Below are positions 8,201-8,381 of a DNA stretch of 8,381 nt, in pieces. Position 1 is the stretch's first letter. Each line of letters begins with the position of its first letter. The stretch spans positions 1-8,381 of the forward strand of contig DSBF01000506.1 of the NCBI GenBank assembly GCA_011049495.1, given 5' to 3'. The position numbers were made by a program, and so were the translations under genes. This DNA is from Ignavibacteria bacterium. GTDB lineage: Bacteria; Bacteroidota; Ignavibacteria; Ignavibacteriales; Melioribacteraceae. Under the pieces are notes generated by a model. The model was not told the origin of the DNA and did not search any database. It saw only the letters and a list, made by a program, of their open reading frames with translations.

Positions 8201-8256
8201 CAATTCTTCATAATAATGATTCTTTGGCAAGTTCAAACCAGGAATCCGTATCATAG
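5218..8256 (+). CDS. Reg_prop/Y_Y_Y sensor histidine kinase (HisKA_3 type)
   Basis: This 1012-residue protein is an inner-membrane sensor kinase. A signal peptide or N-terminal anchor (1-19) precedes about 590 residues of beta-propeller with repeated Reg_prop blades of the form G-x-W/F-I-x-T-x-x-GL-x-x-Y/F. Clear blades lie at 44-62, 171-190, 261-276, 304-319, 471-486, 513-529, 550-566 and 595-610. A Y_Y_Y domain (about 650-726), one membrane helix (about 733-752) and a helical linker (755-795) follow. The HisKA_3 domain has ARELHDNLSQEL with phosphoacceptor H805. The HATPase has an N-box with N914, G1 box DDGIG (941-945) and G2 box GMGL (959-962). This is the NarX/DesK kinase class, which normally signals to a LuxR-type regulator. 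No receiver or DNA-binding domain is fused, unlike typical hybrid regulators of Bacteroides, and no regulator gene lies in the window. The signal is unknown. There is no Shine-Dalgarno. The last 19 residues lie beyond the domain and overlap the opposite gene. Confidence 0.95.
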   Translation: MRKFFYIIFLLHLISNLFSQPSNIRTYTTLDGLPSLTLYSCTQDENGNIWIATESGLIVYNGNSWNKLDSVKGENLNYLFSLVQKDEQRTIWAVPGFNPTNKVFYKKDNIWESTNLENANYKNSTIIDITIFDDQPHFLSMTRNRSVAFGNKEWMDDLTIDGLTDIKVYDGKFINKQIFLATNRGLIIYNPETKIYNTGLIDKTEKVIAISKPVNTDEIYLLGLNWIGQFIDNKIIVLKENFEIPFFEQHSNYAFITVTPFKDFYFGTIFGSFRWNQLVDHFEKLDNSIGFSSSGATSCFVDYESNVWITSLRGLTKVKHSPFINFYESDGLSENEITAIESFPNGPIILAHNGSFSAFDKNRVLRLSLPSQKEHRGFHRILYLAYDPKLDVVWFNSQLLGIGYITRQLKVRWQNNIQSDGSFSFLSLFIDNRSNIYYSTDKYLYRIDKGNPTPLKSISSLNVRRIFRYDDENLILATKKGLYLFNENTTEVDSFKTGTLLADEVYSFYKMTNNKWLVGTYNGLYIFDGEKIRKYDDLKIDKPVFFIGQENEFIWFGLMGGALRWNPSTGQKFLFTPTEGLAGVETNRDAFLYKDGKVFIGTANGLSVFHSQLYSEELYQSKPKLNFYGLFNLKGIPYKIESEIHIPYSNPEVLIKYNSPSFIDETLVEYTIALINLSKESREIHRTKSNSYLLRNLDPGAYSIEISAANAKGVSSDTLSLSTIVIQTPFFKNIWFYLLVIIFLISISYSAYEYLARNRYFKLLEIEVKKRTQELRNSERSIRDLTQRIFTAQEEEREKIARELHDNLSQELALVKFEFDKLSNEVSVDSNSKFTLLSNKLDGILISLKNMAFLLHPNSIKQMGLVNAVQALCNDVSNHSNIKVEFFSNINEPLRMNEEYQTNIYRFVQEGLTNIRKHSKAESSIVIFILKDDFLNIRIEDDGIGFNYNEEKTSGKLNGMGLASMEERIRFLGGELNIKSYAGEGCKLNAKIPSSILHNNDSLASSNQESVS

Positions 8257-8381
8257 CCTAATACAACTTTCCTGTTAAATCTAACAATTGGGGTTTTAAA
8301 AAGAAGCGGGTCTTCAAGTAATTCGGTTTCAACATCATGGATTATATATTTGAGATTCCTCTTATTGTATTGTTTCCCTTC
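8208..8381 (-). CDS. ArsC/Spx-family thioredoxin-fold protein, C-terminal fragment
   Basis: On the minus strand a frame is open from the right edge of the window to a TGA whose complement is at 8208-8210, giving 57 codons; the N-terminus lies outside. The residues EDPLLFKTPIVR, then VVLGYDTDSWFELA, match the C-terminal part of ArsC-family (arsenate reductase/Spx-related) proteins, where a DP-x-L-x-KTPIVR segment is followed by a short hairpin and a VGY-x-x-x-x-W helix start. Such proteins are small cytoplasmic thioredoxin-fold reductases or regulators. The N-terminal Cys that would show redox activity is not in view, so arsenate reduction is not claimed. A glutaredoxin, with its similar TP-V...VGF ending, is the main alternative. 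The 3' end overlaps the kinase gene by 49 bp in convergent orientation. Confidence 0.72.
   Translation of the reverse strand, partial: EGKQYNKRNLKYIIHDVETELLEDPLLFKTPIVRFNRKVVLGYDTDSWFELAKESLL

Noticed and set aside
8054..8254. Minus-strand 66-codon frame at the kinase 3' end
   Set aside because: It is in a different frame from the ArsC-like fragment and lies over conserved HATPase codons; its translation resembles nothing I know.

Overview
This AT-rich window reads as ordinary chromosome from a Gram-negative member of the Bacteroidota/FCB group. Ignavibacteria or a relative is my best guess. That rests on the gene types (an M16 zinc-protease pair with Sec signals, and a Reg_prop/Y_Y_Y sensor kinase), the weak or missing Shine-Dalgarno sites, and the base composition. 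The taxonomy is inference; there is no rRNA or marker gene. I see no mobile element, CRISPR array, tRNA or rRNA, and no intergenic gap longer than about 100 bases.

Layout, left to right. (1) 86-994 (+): a ten-helix EamA/DMT-family inner-membrane transporter. (2) 1096-2418 and 2445-4511 (+): two exported M16 peptidase-family proteins 26 nt apart. The first has the zinc site (HxxEH plus a distal Glu) but not the Arg/Tyr pair. The second has the Arg/Tyr pair but not the zinc site, and carries an extra C-terminal domain resembling LolA-type lipoprotein carriers. Together they look like the two halves of one heteromeric protease. A strong intrinsic terminator (hairpin 4518-4544 plus T-tract) follows. 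(3) 4556-5170 (+): a YihX-like HAD phosphatase whose ATG lies only 11 nt after that hairpin. (4) 5218-8256 (+): a 1012-residue sensor histidine kinase with a periplasmic beta-propeller, Y_Y_Y domain, one membrane helix, HisKA_3 and HATPase. It is preceded by an 8-bp dyad ending one base before the start codon. (5) 8208-8381 (-): the C-terminal 57 codons of an ArsC/Spx-like thioredoxin-fold protein that leaves the window on the right. Its 3' end overlaps the kinase gene tail-to-tail by 49 bp.

The M16 pair is the one clear functional unit, probably cotranscribed and acting in the periplasm. The transporter, HAD phosphatase, kinase and ArsC-like protein show no evident pathway link to it or to one another. 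The most interesting points are the complementary split of the M16 active site together with the LolA-like fusion, the terminator lying against the HAD start, the dyad over the kinase start, and the convergent gene overlap. I did not find a convincing, wholly new system here.
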